From: an uncultured bacterium
GTDB lineage: Bacteria; Bacillota_I; Bacilli_A; RFN20; CAG-826
NCBI GenBank assembly: GCA_949290725.1
Contig: CASEST010000060.1
Coordinates: 1-16,691 of the forward strand
Direction: 5' to 3'
Length of the DNA: 16,691 nucleotides
The position numbers and the translations under genes were made by a program. Position 1 is the first letter of the stretch; every line of letters begins with the position of its first letter. Below the pieces are notes generated by a model. The model was not told the DNA's origin, did no database searches, and was given only the letters and a program-made list of their open reading frames with translations. Below, one piece after another: positions 5,570-13,437 of the stretch.

Positions 5570-8047
5570 ATGGCAGAAGATATTAAAAATGAACTTGAAA
5601 GTGGTATTATACCTTCTTTAAAAGACGCAGAAATTGTTGATGAAGTAAAATCTTCTTTCTTAGATTACGCAATGAGTGTTATTGTCTCTCGTGCGTTACC
5701 AGATGTAAGAGATGGTTTAAAACCAGTTACACGTAGAATTATTTTTACAATGGATGATAGCGGTTATACTCCTGATAAACCGTTTGTTAAATGTGCAAAA
5801 GTTGTCGGTGATGTTATGGGTAAATATCATCCTCATGGTGACTCTTCAATTTATATGGCTTTAGTTCGTATGGCTCAAGATTTCTCGATGCGTTATACTC
5901 TTGTTGATGGCCATGGAAATTTTGGTAATATGGATGGAGATGAACCAGCAGCTTACCGTTATACTGAGGCAAGGTTAGAAAAACTAGCCTTAGAGATGGT
6001 TAAAGACATTAATTTAAAAACAGTTGATTTTGTACCTAATTATGATGGTAGTTTAGACGAACCAAGTGTTTTACCTTCTCATTTTCCAAATTTATTAGTT
6101 AATGGAAGTGATGGTATCGCTGTAGGTATGGCTACAAAAATGCCTCCACATAATTTAAATGAAGTAATCGATGGAATAGTTATTTATTCTAAAAATCCAG
6201 ATATATCTGTTGAAGAATTAATGAAAATTATAAAAGGCCCAGATTTTCCTACCGGTGGAATTATATATGGATTAAGCGGTATCAAAGAAGCTTATGAAAC
6301 TGGAAGAGGTACTTTTAAATTAAGAGCAAAAACCGAAATTGTTGAAGAAAAAAATGGTAAAAATAAAATAATTATTAGTGAAATACCATATCAAGTTAAT
6401 AAAGCTAGCATTGTACAAAAAGTTGGTGAACTATATCGTGATAAGAAAATAGATGGCATTACTTCGATAAAAGATTTTTCAAAAATCGGTGTTCATATTG
6501 AAATTGAATGTAAAAAGGATGCGGTTCCATCTGTTGTTTTAAATCAATTATTCAAGAATACCCAATTAGAAGTTTCTTATGGAATTATCAATTTAGCGAT
6601 TGTTAATGGTGTTCCAAAAATATTAAGTTTAAAAGAATTATTAGAGAATTATTTAGATTTCCAAGTTGAAGTGGTTCAACGAAGAACTAATTTTTTACTT
6701 GAAAGAGATGAGAAAAGAAAACATATTGTAGAAGGACTTTTAATTTGTCGTGACAATATTGATGAAATAGTACAAATGGTTAAAGAAAGTGAAAATAACG
6801 CTGATTTCATAAATCGTGCTATTAATTCTCGTTTTCATTTTTCTGAAGCACAAGCACAAGCTATTTTTACACTTCAATTAGGAAGATTAACTCATTTGGA
6901 AGCTAATAAATTACTTAATGAAAAAGCACAATTAGAGGAAAATATATCTAAATATCACTATATTTTAGAGTCACGCGAACATATGGTTGACGTCGTTATA
7001 AATGAATTGAGTGAAGTTAAAAAGAAATATGGTGATGAAAGAAAAACTTTAATTTCTAATCAAATTTTATCAATCGAAGATGAAGATTTAATTCCAGAAG
7101 AGGATATTGTTTTAACCTTAACTAATCTAGGTTATATCAAAAGAATGCAAATTAGCGAATTTAGAACCCAAAAAAGAGGTGGAGTCGGGGTCAAAGGCAT
7201 GAGTACTTATAATGATGATGAAGTTAATAAAGTAATCTATGCTAAGACGCACACTGATGTTTTATTATTTACTAATTTTGGAAGAATTTATCGTAAAAGA
7301 GGATATGAATTCCCTGAAGGAAGTCGCATTTCTAAAGGAGTTCATATTAAAAATTTATTAAATCTCGATGAAAAAGAAGAAGTAGTTTCAATTATTACTA
7401 CCAATGATTATGAAAATAAGTATCTGTTTTTCGCAACGAAAAAAGGTATTGTAAAACGTACAAAATTAGAAGAATTTGTTCGCATAAATGCGAATGGAAA
7501 ATATGCGATTAACTTTAAAGAAGATGATAATTTATTGGATGTTAAAGTTACAGATGGAAAATCTAAAGTTTTACTAGCTAGCGATAATGGACAATTATGT
7601 ATGTTTGATGAAAGTGCTGTTCGATCAATGGGTAGGACAGCTACAGGTGTTAGCGGTATGAAGTTAAGTAATGGATCAATTTTAATTTCTTTAGCTACAT
7701 CTAATGAAGGCAAATACGTTTTTGTAATTTCCGAAAAAGGATTAGGAAAATTATCTGAAATTGGAGATTATCGTCAAACTAATAGAAATTCAAAAGGAGT
7801 TAAAACTATTAAGATAACTGGAAAAACTGGAAAATTATGTGCTATGAAAGTAGTGAATGGTGATGAAGATTATTTAGCTATGTCAACTAATGGAACTATT
7901 ATCCGTTCTCCACTTAAAGATATCAGGGTTTGTGGCCGTAATAGCCAAGGTGTTATTTTAATGAATTTTAAAAACGAAGATGAAAAAGTAACATCTGTCA
8001 CAATTTTGCCTCATGAAGATGAAAATATTGAAGAAAGTGAAAAGTAA
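5570..8047 (+). CDS. gyrA: DNA gyrase subunit A
   Basis: The 825-residue product is the DNA breakage-reunion and wrapping subunit of gyrase. The winged-helix part contains YHPHGDSSIYMALVRMAQ (residues 86-103) and the active-site tyrosine Y131 in AAYRYTEARL. Dimer gate and coiled coil follow, then the C-terminal beta-pinwheel domain. The GyrA-box position reads QKRGGVG (534-540), where QRRGGKG is usual; the basic sixth residue is Val. It is gyrase rather than topoisomerase IV because it has a GyrA-box-like motif and pairs with adjacent gyrB. S92 (E. coli S83 position) is kept, but M96 replaces the acidic residue at E. coli D87. AAAGGAG (5557-5563), six bases before ATG, fixes the start. The C-terminus is acidic. 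A start four bases after its stop continues the operon. Confidence 0.96.
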   Translation: MAEDIKNELESGIIPSLKDAEIVDEVKSSFLDYAMSVIVSRALPDVRDGLKPVTRRIIFTMDDSGYTPDKPFVKCAKVVGDVMGKYHPHGDSSIYMALVRMAQDFSMRYTLVDGHGNFGNMDGDEPAAYRYTEARLEKLALEMVKDINLKTVDFVPNYDGSLDEPSVLPSHFPNLLVNGSDGIAVGMATKMPPHNLNEVIDGIVIYSKNPDISVEELMKIIKGPDFPTGGIIYGLSGIKEAYETGRGTFKLRAKTEIVEEKNGKNKIIISEIPYQVNKASIVQKVGELYRDKKIDGITSIKDFSKIGVHIEIECKKDAVPSVVLNQLFKNTQLEVSYGIINLAIVNGVPKILSLKELLENYLDFQVEVVQRRTNFLLERDEKRKHIVEGLLICRDNIDEIVQMVKESENNADFINRAINSRFHFSEAQAQAIFTLQLGRLTHLEANKLLNEKAQLEENISKYHYILESREHMVDVVINELSEVKKKYGDERKTLISNQILSIEDEDLIPEEDIVLTLTNLGYIKRMQISEFRTQKRGGVGVKGMSTYNDDEVNKVIYAKTHTDVLLFTNFGRIYRKRGYEFPEGSRISKGVHIKNLLNLDEKEEVVSIITTNDYENKYLFFATKKGIVKRTKLEEFVRINANGKYAINFKEDDNLLDVKVTDGKSKVLLASDNGQLCMFDESAVRSMGRTATGVSGMKLSNGSILISLATSNEGKYVFVISEKGLGKLSEIGDYRQTNRNSKGVKTIKITGKTGKLCAMKVVNGDEDYLAMSTNGTIIRSPLKDIRVCGRNSQGVILMNFKNEDEKVTSVTILPHEDENIEESEK

Positions 8048-8050
8048 ATA

Positions 8051-9058
8051 ATGTTTCCTTTAATTTATTTTAATCCAAATAAAAAATTAGATAACTTTGA
8101 ATGTAGTAGAATAAGAAAATCATTAAAAAATTCACTAGAAATCAATAATGAAAGTTATGCTACTTCAATTCTATCAACTCAATATGATATTGCTCATTTT
8201 ATTAAAGTGGCTGATTTTGCGCATTATTCGGTTGATTTAAGAAAAGGAGTTAAAACTGTTATTTCTTGTTTATCTAGTGAAGAAGATATTAATGGCCGAC
8301 TTTTATTTAAAAATAAAAAAGGTGAATATTGCCTAGAAGGTAGTGATGTCGAAATATTAAATAAAATTGATTGTGTAATTGTTCCTTCTTTAAAAGCGAA
8401 AGAGTTTTTAATATCTCAAGGTGTAAAAACACGTATAGAAGTTATTTTAATACCAATTACTTCAGTTAAATTCGAATTCAAAGATCCAATCTTAAAGAAT
8501 CTTATTTTTTCTTACCTTCAGTTACAAAATGATATAAATTATATGGTTAGTTCAATTTATATCGAAGATTATGATGCTTTTTCAAGAATTTCAGAGATTA
8601 GCAAAAGCTTTCCAAGAATTAAATTTATAGTTCTCACTCATATTAAAGTTTTATCTAATTTTAATTTGCGTTTAAGAAATGTATTAAAAAATAAAAATTC
8701 TAATTTATTGTTTATTACTCCTTTGAATGAAGAATTATATCTTTCATTAATTTATAATGCGAATGCTTTTTTAAATGTATCCTCATCATATGGAAACGAC
8801 CAAGAAATGATTGATGCGATGGCAGCAAAAACGCAAATATTTTCTTTAAATTGCTCTGCTTTTAGCGATATTGCAATTGATAAAGAAACTTGCTATCTCT
8901 ATAATAATCTTGATTCTTTAATTGAAGGAATTAAGGAATTTAGTAATGGTTTAATAGAACCAACAACATTAAAAGCTTATGAATTTTCAAAAGAAGCTAA
9001 TATTCAAAATTGTAGTCAAAAATTAATAAAAATATATAAAGAATTATTGGAGGAATAA
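8051..9058 (+). CDS. GT4-like glycosyltransferase family protein, active-site motif degenerate
   Basis: The 335-residue protein resembles GT-B-fold glycosyltransferases, but I do not recognise a specific gene. The N-terminal half has YDIAHFIKVADF and GVKTVISCLSSEEDIN, like the Rossmann segments around D.vH...G..V...H in GT4. IDCVIVPSLKAKEFLISQGV with VILIPI corresponds to the usual VPS...L...G...VIPNG segment. The C-terminal half has NANAFLNVSSSYGNDQEM, the region that in GT4 holds PS..EGFGLP..EAMA. The EX7E pair is replaced by Y247 and D255, and the protein is shorter than typical GT4 enzymes (about 370-400 residues). No signal peptide or membrane span is evident. Start ATG 8051 lies three bases after gyrA stop with only a weak purine-rich site. 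It may be inactive, non-catalytic or use an altered mechanism. Confidence 0.6.
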   Translation: MFPLIYFNPNKKLDNFECSRIRKSLKNSLEINNESYATSILSTQYDIAHFIKVADFAHYSVDLRKGVKTVISCLSSEEDINGRLLFKNKKGEYCLEGSDVEILNKIDCVIVPSLKAKEFLISQGVKTRIEVILIPITSVKFEFKDPILKNLIFSYLQLQNDINYMVSSIYIEDYDAFSRISEISKSFPRIKFIVLTHIKVLSNFNLRLRNVLKNKNSNLLFITPLNEELYLSLIYNANAFLNVSSSYGNDQEMIDAMAAKTQIFSLNCSAFSDIAIDKETCYLYNNLDSLIEGIKEFSNGLIEPTTLKAYEFSKEANIQNCSQKLIKIYKELLEE

Positions 9059-9059
9059 T

Positions 9060-10340
9060 ATGCTTGATATTAATTATATTTTAGAAAACAAAGATAAGGT
9101 TAAAGAGCTTTTAAAAAGAAAACTTTATGAAGCTGACATTGATAAATTATGTCTAAATATTAATGAAAAAAGAAAAATTCAACGTGAAGCAGAACTAAAT
9201 AAAGCTGAGCAAAACAAACTCTCTAAAAGTGTTCCTACCGTTAAAAAGGAAGGGGGAGACGTTAATGCGATTTTTGCTCAAGTTAAAGCATTAGCTAATG
9301 AGAACAAAGAAAAAGAAGAAAGATTAGCGATTTTAGAGAAAGAAATCAATGATGTTTTAGTTTCTTTACCAAATTTACCAGATGAAGATCTTTTAGGTGG
9401 TGGAAAAGAAAATAATAAACCAATTTATTATTATAAAGATAAACCTACTTTTGATTTTGAAATTAAAAATCATGTTGAATTAGCTGAATCTTTAGGTTTA
9501 ATTGATTACGAGAGAGGAGCTAAAGTTAGTGGTCACGGAACATGGTTTTATACCGGGTTAGGTGCTCAACTTGAATGGGCTTTATTAAATTTCTTTATCT
9601 CAGAACATTTAAAAGATAATTTTACTTTTATGCTTCCTCCACATATTTTAAATTATGAAAGTGGATTTACAGCAGGCCAATTCCCAAAATTCGAAAATGA
9701 TATTTTTAGACTTTCTCTCGATGATCAATTTAAATTTATGCTTCCAACTGATGAAACAGCTTTAGTAAATTATTATCGTAATGAAATTTTATCAGAAAAT
9801 GATTTGCCTAAGAAATTCTTCGCTTATACACCATGCTATCGTAAAGAAGCAGGAACAAACCGTGTAGAAGAAAGAGGAATGATTAGAGGCTATCAATTTA
9901 ATAAGGTCGAAATGGTCGAATATACTGCTGATAATGATTCAGACCGTGCCTTTGAGGAGTTAGTAAATAAAGCTAAATCTTTAGTTGAAAAATTAGGTTT
10001 ACACTATCGTATTTCTAAATTAGCAGCTGGCGATTGCTCCCATTCTATGGCTAGAACTTATGATATTGAAATTTGGATTCCTTCAATTGGAATTTATAAA
10101 GAGGTTTCTTCAGTATCAAATGCTAGAAGTTATCAAGCTAGAAGAGGAATGATGAGATATAAAGATAATGAAGGAAAGATGCATTTCATGCATACCTTGA
10201 ACGGTTCTGGACTTGCTACATCACGAATCTTCCCTGCTTTAATTGAACAATATCAAAACGAAGATGGTTCAGTTACTATTCCAGAAGTATTAAGACCATT
10301 TATGGGTGGATTAACTATTTTAAAACCTATTAAAAAATAA
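9060..10340 (+). CDS. serS: Seryl-tRNA synthetase
   Basis: The 426-residue product charges tRNA-Ser in the cytoplasm. The N-terminal tRNA-binding coiled coil covers about residues 10-100 (heptad-rich, Lys/Glu-rich). Class II catalytic motifs follow: GHGTWFYTGLGAQLEWALLN as motif 1 region (158-177), the PTDETALVN serine-binding loop (229-237), motif 2 CYRKEAG...MIRGYQFNKVE (259-284) and motif 3 GSGLATSRIFPALIEQYQ (382-399) with R389. Compared with the common bacterial form, motif 2 has TNRVEERG where GRDTRG is usual and RGYQF where R.HQF is usual, so it belongs to a divergent branch. GGAGG (9049-9053), seven bases upstream, sets the start, one base after the preceding stop. The SRP RNA promoter begins at the base after its stop codon. 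Confidence 0.93.
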   Translation: MLDINYILENKDKVKELLKRKLYEADIDKLCLNINEKRKIQREAELNKAEQNKLSKSVPTVKKEGGDVNAIFAQVKALANENKEKEERLAILEKEINDVLVSLPNLPDEDLLGGGKENNKPIYYYKDKPTFDFEIKNHVELAESLGLIDYERGAKVSGHGTWFYTGLGAQLEWALLNFFISEHLKDNFTFMLPPHILNYESGFTAGQFPKFENDIFRLSLDDQFKFMLPTDETALVNYYRNEILSENDLPKKFFAYTPCYRKEAGTNRVEERGMIRGYQFNKVEMVEYTADNDSDRAFEELVNKAKSLVEKLGLHYRISKLAAGDCSHSMARTYDIEIWIPSIGIYKEVSSVSNARSYQARRGMMRYKDNEGKMHFMHTLNGSGLATSRIFPALIEQYQNEDGSVTIPEVLRPFMGGLTILKPIKK

Positions 10341-10346
10341 TATAAT
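10341..10346 (+). promoter_or_regulatory. -10 element of the SRP RNA gene
   Basis: A perfect TATAAT starts directly after the serS stop codon and lies 5-7 bases before the inferred 5' end of the SRP RNA. The -35 position (about 10318-10323, inside serS) is only a weak match. Confidence 0.6.
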
Positions 10347-10350
10347 AATT

Positions 10351-10434
10351 AGGCCATCGCGATTTATATTTTCGAACCAGGTCAGGATGGGAACATAGCA
10401 GCCTTAAGAAAGTTTAATAAATGTGCGGTGGTTT
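10351..10434 (+). ncRNA. ffs: Signal recognition particle RNA, small 4.5S type
   Basis: The conserved domain IV is present: GGTCAGG (10380-10386) opposite AGCAGCC (10397-10403) form the symmetric-loop region that binds Ffh. They are capped by a G-C-closed GGAA tetraloop at 10390-10393. Outer strands pair over the whole length: 10354-10361 with 10424-10431 (GU pairs included) and 10362-10366 with 10418-10422, with G10423 bulged. There is no Alu domain, so this is the short bacterial form of about 84 bases, not the roughly 270-base Bacillus form. The closing stem is followed by TTTTTATTTT, which can serve as terminator. It escorts signal-peptide-bearing nascent chains to the membrane with Ffh and FtsY. 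Exact ends are inferred from pairing. Confidence 0.9.
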
Positions 10435-10447
10435 TTATTTTATCAAT

Positions 10448-10906
10448 ATGAAATTTGATTATGAATATTATATGTCTTTAGCTTTAAAAGAAGCTAAAAA
10501 AGCCTATAAAAACAATGAAGTTCCTGTTGGGGCGATTTTAGTAGATATAAAAAGTGGCGAAGTTATTGCTAAAGCTTATAATAAAAGAGAAAAATATCAA
10601 GATATAAGTTTCCACGCGGAAATTTTAGCTTTAAAAAAAGCAAGTAAAAAATACGGTAATTATCGATTAAATAATTGTTTTTTAGTGGTCACTCTTTTTC
10701 CGTGTTTAATGTGTCAAGGTGCTATTCTTCAATCTCAAATTAAAAAAGTTATAGTAGGAACTTTAGATGATAAATTAAGCGAAAAAGAGTTGCTTATTCG
10801 CCAAGATTTTTATTTTGATAATAACATAGAATTAATTACAGGGATAAAAGAAGAAGAGTGTAAGAAATTATTAAAAGATTTTTTTCAAAATAAAAGAAAA
10901 GATTAA
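10448..10906 (+). CDS. tadA: tRNA adenosine(34) deaminase TadA
   Basis: The 152-residue product belongs to the zinc-dependent cytidine-deaminase fold family. TadA converts A34 to inosine in tRNA-Arg(ACG). Zinc and catalytic motifs are H56-A57-E58 (HAEILAL) and P85-C86-x-x-C89 (FPCLMCQGAI). The N-terminal ALKEAKKAYKNNEVPVGAI matches TadA openings, which favours the ATG at 10448. An upstream in-frame ATG at 10421 lies inside the SRP RNA closing stem and would add nine residues absent from the family. Deviations are TLFPC for the usual TLEPC and loss of the usual GA.D...GA...S segment after the zinc motif. No Shine-Dalgarno is visible because the space upstream is the SRP RNA 3' end, so expression must come from read-through or an unseen start. 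In Bacillus, tadA also neighbours the SRP RNA gene. Confidence 0.88.
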   Translation: MKFDYEYYMSLALKEAKKAYKNNEVPVGAILVDIKSGEVIAKAYNKREKYQDISFHAEILALKKASKKYGNYRLNNCFLVVTLFPCLMCQGAILQSQIKKVIVGTLDDKLSEKELLIRQDFYFDNNIELITGIKEEECKKLLKDFFQNKRKD

Positions 10907-10935
10907 TATTTCTTTCTCGATTGTTCTATATATTT

Positions 10936-10954
10936 TATAATTTTAATAATTATA
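10936..10954 (+). promoter_or_regulatory. -10 box and AT-only dyad over the P-type ATPase start
   Basis: TATAATT (10936-10942) and AATTATA (10948-10954) form a 19-bp dyad with a 5-base centre. It contains a perfect -10 TATAAT (10936-10941) and reaches the first base of the ATG. The -35 region is weak. Transcription would begin about six bases before the ATG, giving a nearly leaderless mRNA. The dyad is a candidate operator for the TetR-type regulator encoded downstream, but it is entirely A/T and could be chance. Confidence 0.35.
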
Positions 10955-13437
10955 TGAAAGAGAAAGAGATTGAAATAAAACGCTATCAAACAAAGTTTAA
11001 TGAAGGTTTATCCACTTATCAAATCGATGACAGATTTAGCCAAGGTTTGCTAAATAAAACAAAGATTAAAATTAGTGGAACCTATTTTAAAATTATTGTA
11101 AAAAATATTTTTACTTTTTTTAATATTCTTTTAATTATTATTGGAGCGATTTTGATTGCTTTTAAACTATGGTCTTCAACCATATTTTTAATAATTTTAA
11201 TATTGAACACTACGATTGGTTTGGTACAAGATATCCGTGCTAAGATGGCTGTTGATAAGTTATCATTGATTGAAAAAGACACGATAACTGTTATTCGAAA
11301 TGGAAAAGAAGAGGTTATTAGTACTGAGGAACTTGTTTTGGATGACATTATTCTTTGTCAAAAAGAGACAAAAATTCCATGTGATTCGATATTAATTAAA
11401 GGACAAGGGATGGTTGATGAATCATTATTAACTGGGGAATCATTACCATCAAAGAAAATTCTAAATTCTAAATTGTTCTCAGGAACCTATGTTACAAATG
11501 GAAAGTTTTATGCCAGAGTTGATAAGGTTGGAGAAGAAAATTATATTTCTAAATTACAATTAAAAAGTAAAGAGTATAAAGAAGTTCGTTCCAGAATGTT
11601 TATTCAACTTAACAAGTTGTTTAAAATCATTGCGATTATTGTTATTGCTTTGGGATTTCTCGAATTAATTGAATTTGGAGCAATGTCATTATTAAGTGAA
11701 GATTTTTCTTTTGAATATTTGTATGACTGGTTAAAAGATAGAGTTATTCTTCAACTTTCTGGTTCCTTAGTTTCGATGATTCCATCAGGGATGTATTTAT
11801 TGACTTCAACTACACTTGCTGTCGGAGTTATTAATTTAACTCGTGATAAAGTCTTGTTAAAAGACATGTATTCACAAGAGACATTAGCTAGAGTAGATAC
11901 TTTATGTATTGATAAAACAGGTACCATTACAGATGGAACAATGTCAGTTTTTAATTACGACTTAATCTCTAAAAAGATAAGAAAAGATCGTTTTGAAGCT
12001 TTAATTGCTTCATATTGTCTTGAATTAGGTGAAGAAAATGCTACTTCGCGAGCTTTATTAAAATATTTTGAAAGCAAAGAAATCTTTGAGATTAAGTCCT
12101 ATATTCCATTTTCTAGTGTTTATAAATATAGTGCTGTCGATATTGAAGATATTGGAACCTTAGTTATTGGAGCTTATGATTTTTTTAATATAATAAATAA
12201 AGATGAAATTAAAGAAAAGGTAGAAGAAAATAGTAAAGCTGGATTTAGAGTAATAGTTGTTGGTTTATCTAAAACAAAACTTATTAATAATAAATTACCT
12301 GATGATCTTGAAGCAATCGCACTTATTTATCTCCAAGATCATATTAGAGAGGAAGCTAAACAAGCTATAAAATGGTTCAATAATAATGGGGTTAATATAA
12401 AAGTTATTTCTGGGGATAACCCATTAACTGTTTATAAAATTGCTGAAGGAAGCGGGATTACAGATGCAAAAAACTTTATTTCTTTAGAAGGTTTAAGTGA
12501 TGCAGAAATAAAAGAGGCAGCCTTGAAATATACTGTTTTTGGTCGAGTAACGCCTGAACAAAAAGAATTAATTGTTAAAACATTAAGAGATAATTCTCAT
12601 ACAGTTGCAATGATTGGCGATGGAGTTAATGATATTTTATCTTTAAAATCTGCTGATGTTTCTATTGCCTTAGAAAGTGGTAGTAAAGCTAGTAAGGATG
12701 TTTCTAATTTAATTTTATTAAATAATGATTTCACCAAATTACCTAATGTTATCTATCAAGGAAGACGAGTTATAAATAATTTACAAAGAACTTGTTCACT
12801 ATTTTTGACAAAAACCGTTTTTGCTATTTTTCTAAATGTTTTTTTCTTAATTTTAGGCTTTGTTACTCAATTTGGTACAAAAAATGCTGTTCTATGGCCT
12901 TTTGCTACAAATAATTTTTATGCTTGGGAACTTATTACAATCGGTATATCTTCATTTCTTTTAGCTTTAGAACCTAATAGCAACAAGATAAAAGGAACGT
13001 TTATTAATAACATTTTTAAAAAGGCAGTTCCTCATGGAATTATAATTGGATTTGCGGTTTCAATTTTATATTTATCTTTTACCTTAGGATTGGATGAAAT
13101 ATTTAATCATATACAAGTTTTAAATATAACTACTTTATTTATTAGCTTAGCTTCTTTTATTCCTTTAATTGATAGTTCTAAACCTTTTAATATTTATCGA
13201 CGAATTGTTTTTATAATAGCGGTAGTTTTATTCGCTTCTTTATATATTTGGTCAATTTATGGAATAAATTGGTTATTTATTAATGGCGCTAATTCAGCTG
13301 CACCTCGTTATATAACTTGGGAGGAGCTTTTAGCCATCTTAATCATGATAATCTCTTATATAATAATTTTTATATTTTTTAATTTTATAGCTAATAATTT
13401 TCATAAGGTAACAAAATATGTTAGATTTAAAAAATAA
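10954..13437 (+). CDS. CtpE-like P-type cation-transporting ATPase
   Basis: The 827-residue membrane protein shows all P-type ATPase hallmarks: actuator-domain TGES (160-163), the phosphorylated Asp D320 in CIDKTGTIT, and the hinge motif GDGVNDILSLKSADVSIAL from residue 555. Hydrophobic spans occur near 52-70, 75-92, about 230-250, 265-290 and as a cluster in the last 200 residues. The segment MIPSGMYLLTSTTLAVGV followed by LARVD before the phosphorylation site resembles the CtpE branch of P2-like pumps (reported Ca2+ uptake in mycobacteria). P277-S278-G279 replaces the PEG of SERCA-like Ca2+ pumps, so the ion cannot be assigned. The ATG at 10954 is preferred over a TTG at 10921 because -10 TATAAT lies between them, but no Shine-Dalgarno is seen. 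The 3' end overlaps the TetR-type gene by 20 bases. Confidence 0.87.
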   Translation: MKEKEIEIKRYQTKFNEGLSTYQIDDRFSQGLLNKTKIKISGTYFKIIVKNIFTFFNILLIIIGAILIAFKLWSSTIFLIILILNTTIGLVQDIRAKMAVDKLSLIEKDTITVIRNGKEEVISTEELVLDDIILCQKETKIPCDSILIKGQGMVDESLLTGESLPSKKILNSKLFSGTYVTNGKFYARVDKVGEENYISKLQLKSKEYKEVRSRMFIQLNKLFKIIAIIVIALGFLELIEFGAMSLLSEDFSFEYLYDWLKDRVILQLSGSLVSMIPSGMYLLTSTTLAVGVINLTRDKVLLKDMYSQETLARVDTLCIDKTGTITDGTMSVFNYDLISKKIRKDRFEALIASYCLELGEENATSRALLKYFESKEIFEIKSYIPFSSVYKYSAVDIEDIGTLVIGAYDFFNIINKDEIKEKVEENSKAGFRVIVVGLSKTKLINNKLPDDLEAIALIYLQDHIREEAKQAIKWFNNNGVNIKVISGDNPLTVYKIAEGSGITDAKNFISLEGLSDAEIKEAALKYTVFGRVTPEQKELIVKTLRDNSHTVAMIGDGVNDILSLKSADVSIALESGSKASKDVSNLILLNNDFTKLPNVIYQGRRVINNLQRTCSLFLTKTVFAIFLNVFFLILGFVTQFGTKNAVLWPFATNNFYAWELITIGISSFLLALEPNSNKIKGTFINNIFKKAVPHGIIIGFAVSILYLSFTLGLDEIFNHIQVLNITTLFISLASFIPLIDSSKPFNIYRRIVFIIAVVLFASLYIWSIYGINWLFINGANSAAPRYITWEELLAILIMIISYIIIFIFFNFIANNFHKVTKYVRFKK

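Noticed and set aside
10421..10447. Longer tadA reading frame beginning MCGGFYFIN
   Set aside because: These codons lie in the SRP RNA closing stem and terminator tract, and TadA proteins do not have this segment.
10612..10626. TTTCCACGCGGAAA palindrome in tadA as parS
   Set aside because: The centre is ACGCG instead of ACGTG and the bases encode the conserved HAE zinc motif.
10921..10953. TTG start for the P-type ATPase
   Set aside because: No ribosome binding site precedes it and the -10 TATAAT at 10936-10941 lies downstream of it; ATG 10954 gives a normal N-terminus.
10911..10967. Inverted repeat TCTTTCTC / GAGAAAGA flanking the ATPase start
   Set aside because: It is low-complexity pyrimidine/purine sequence with a 41-base gap and the right arm lies in codons; likely chance.
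11008..11016. TTATCCACT as a DnaA box in the ATPase gene
   Set aside because: It is a single one-mismatch 9-mer within coding sequence and far from other boxes.
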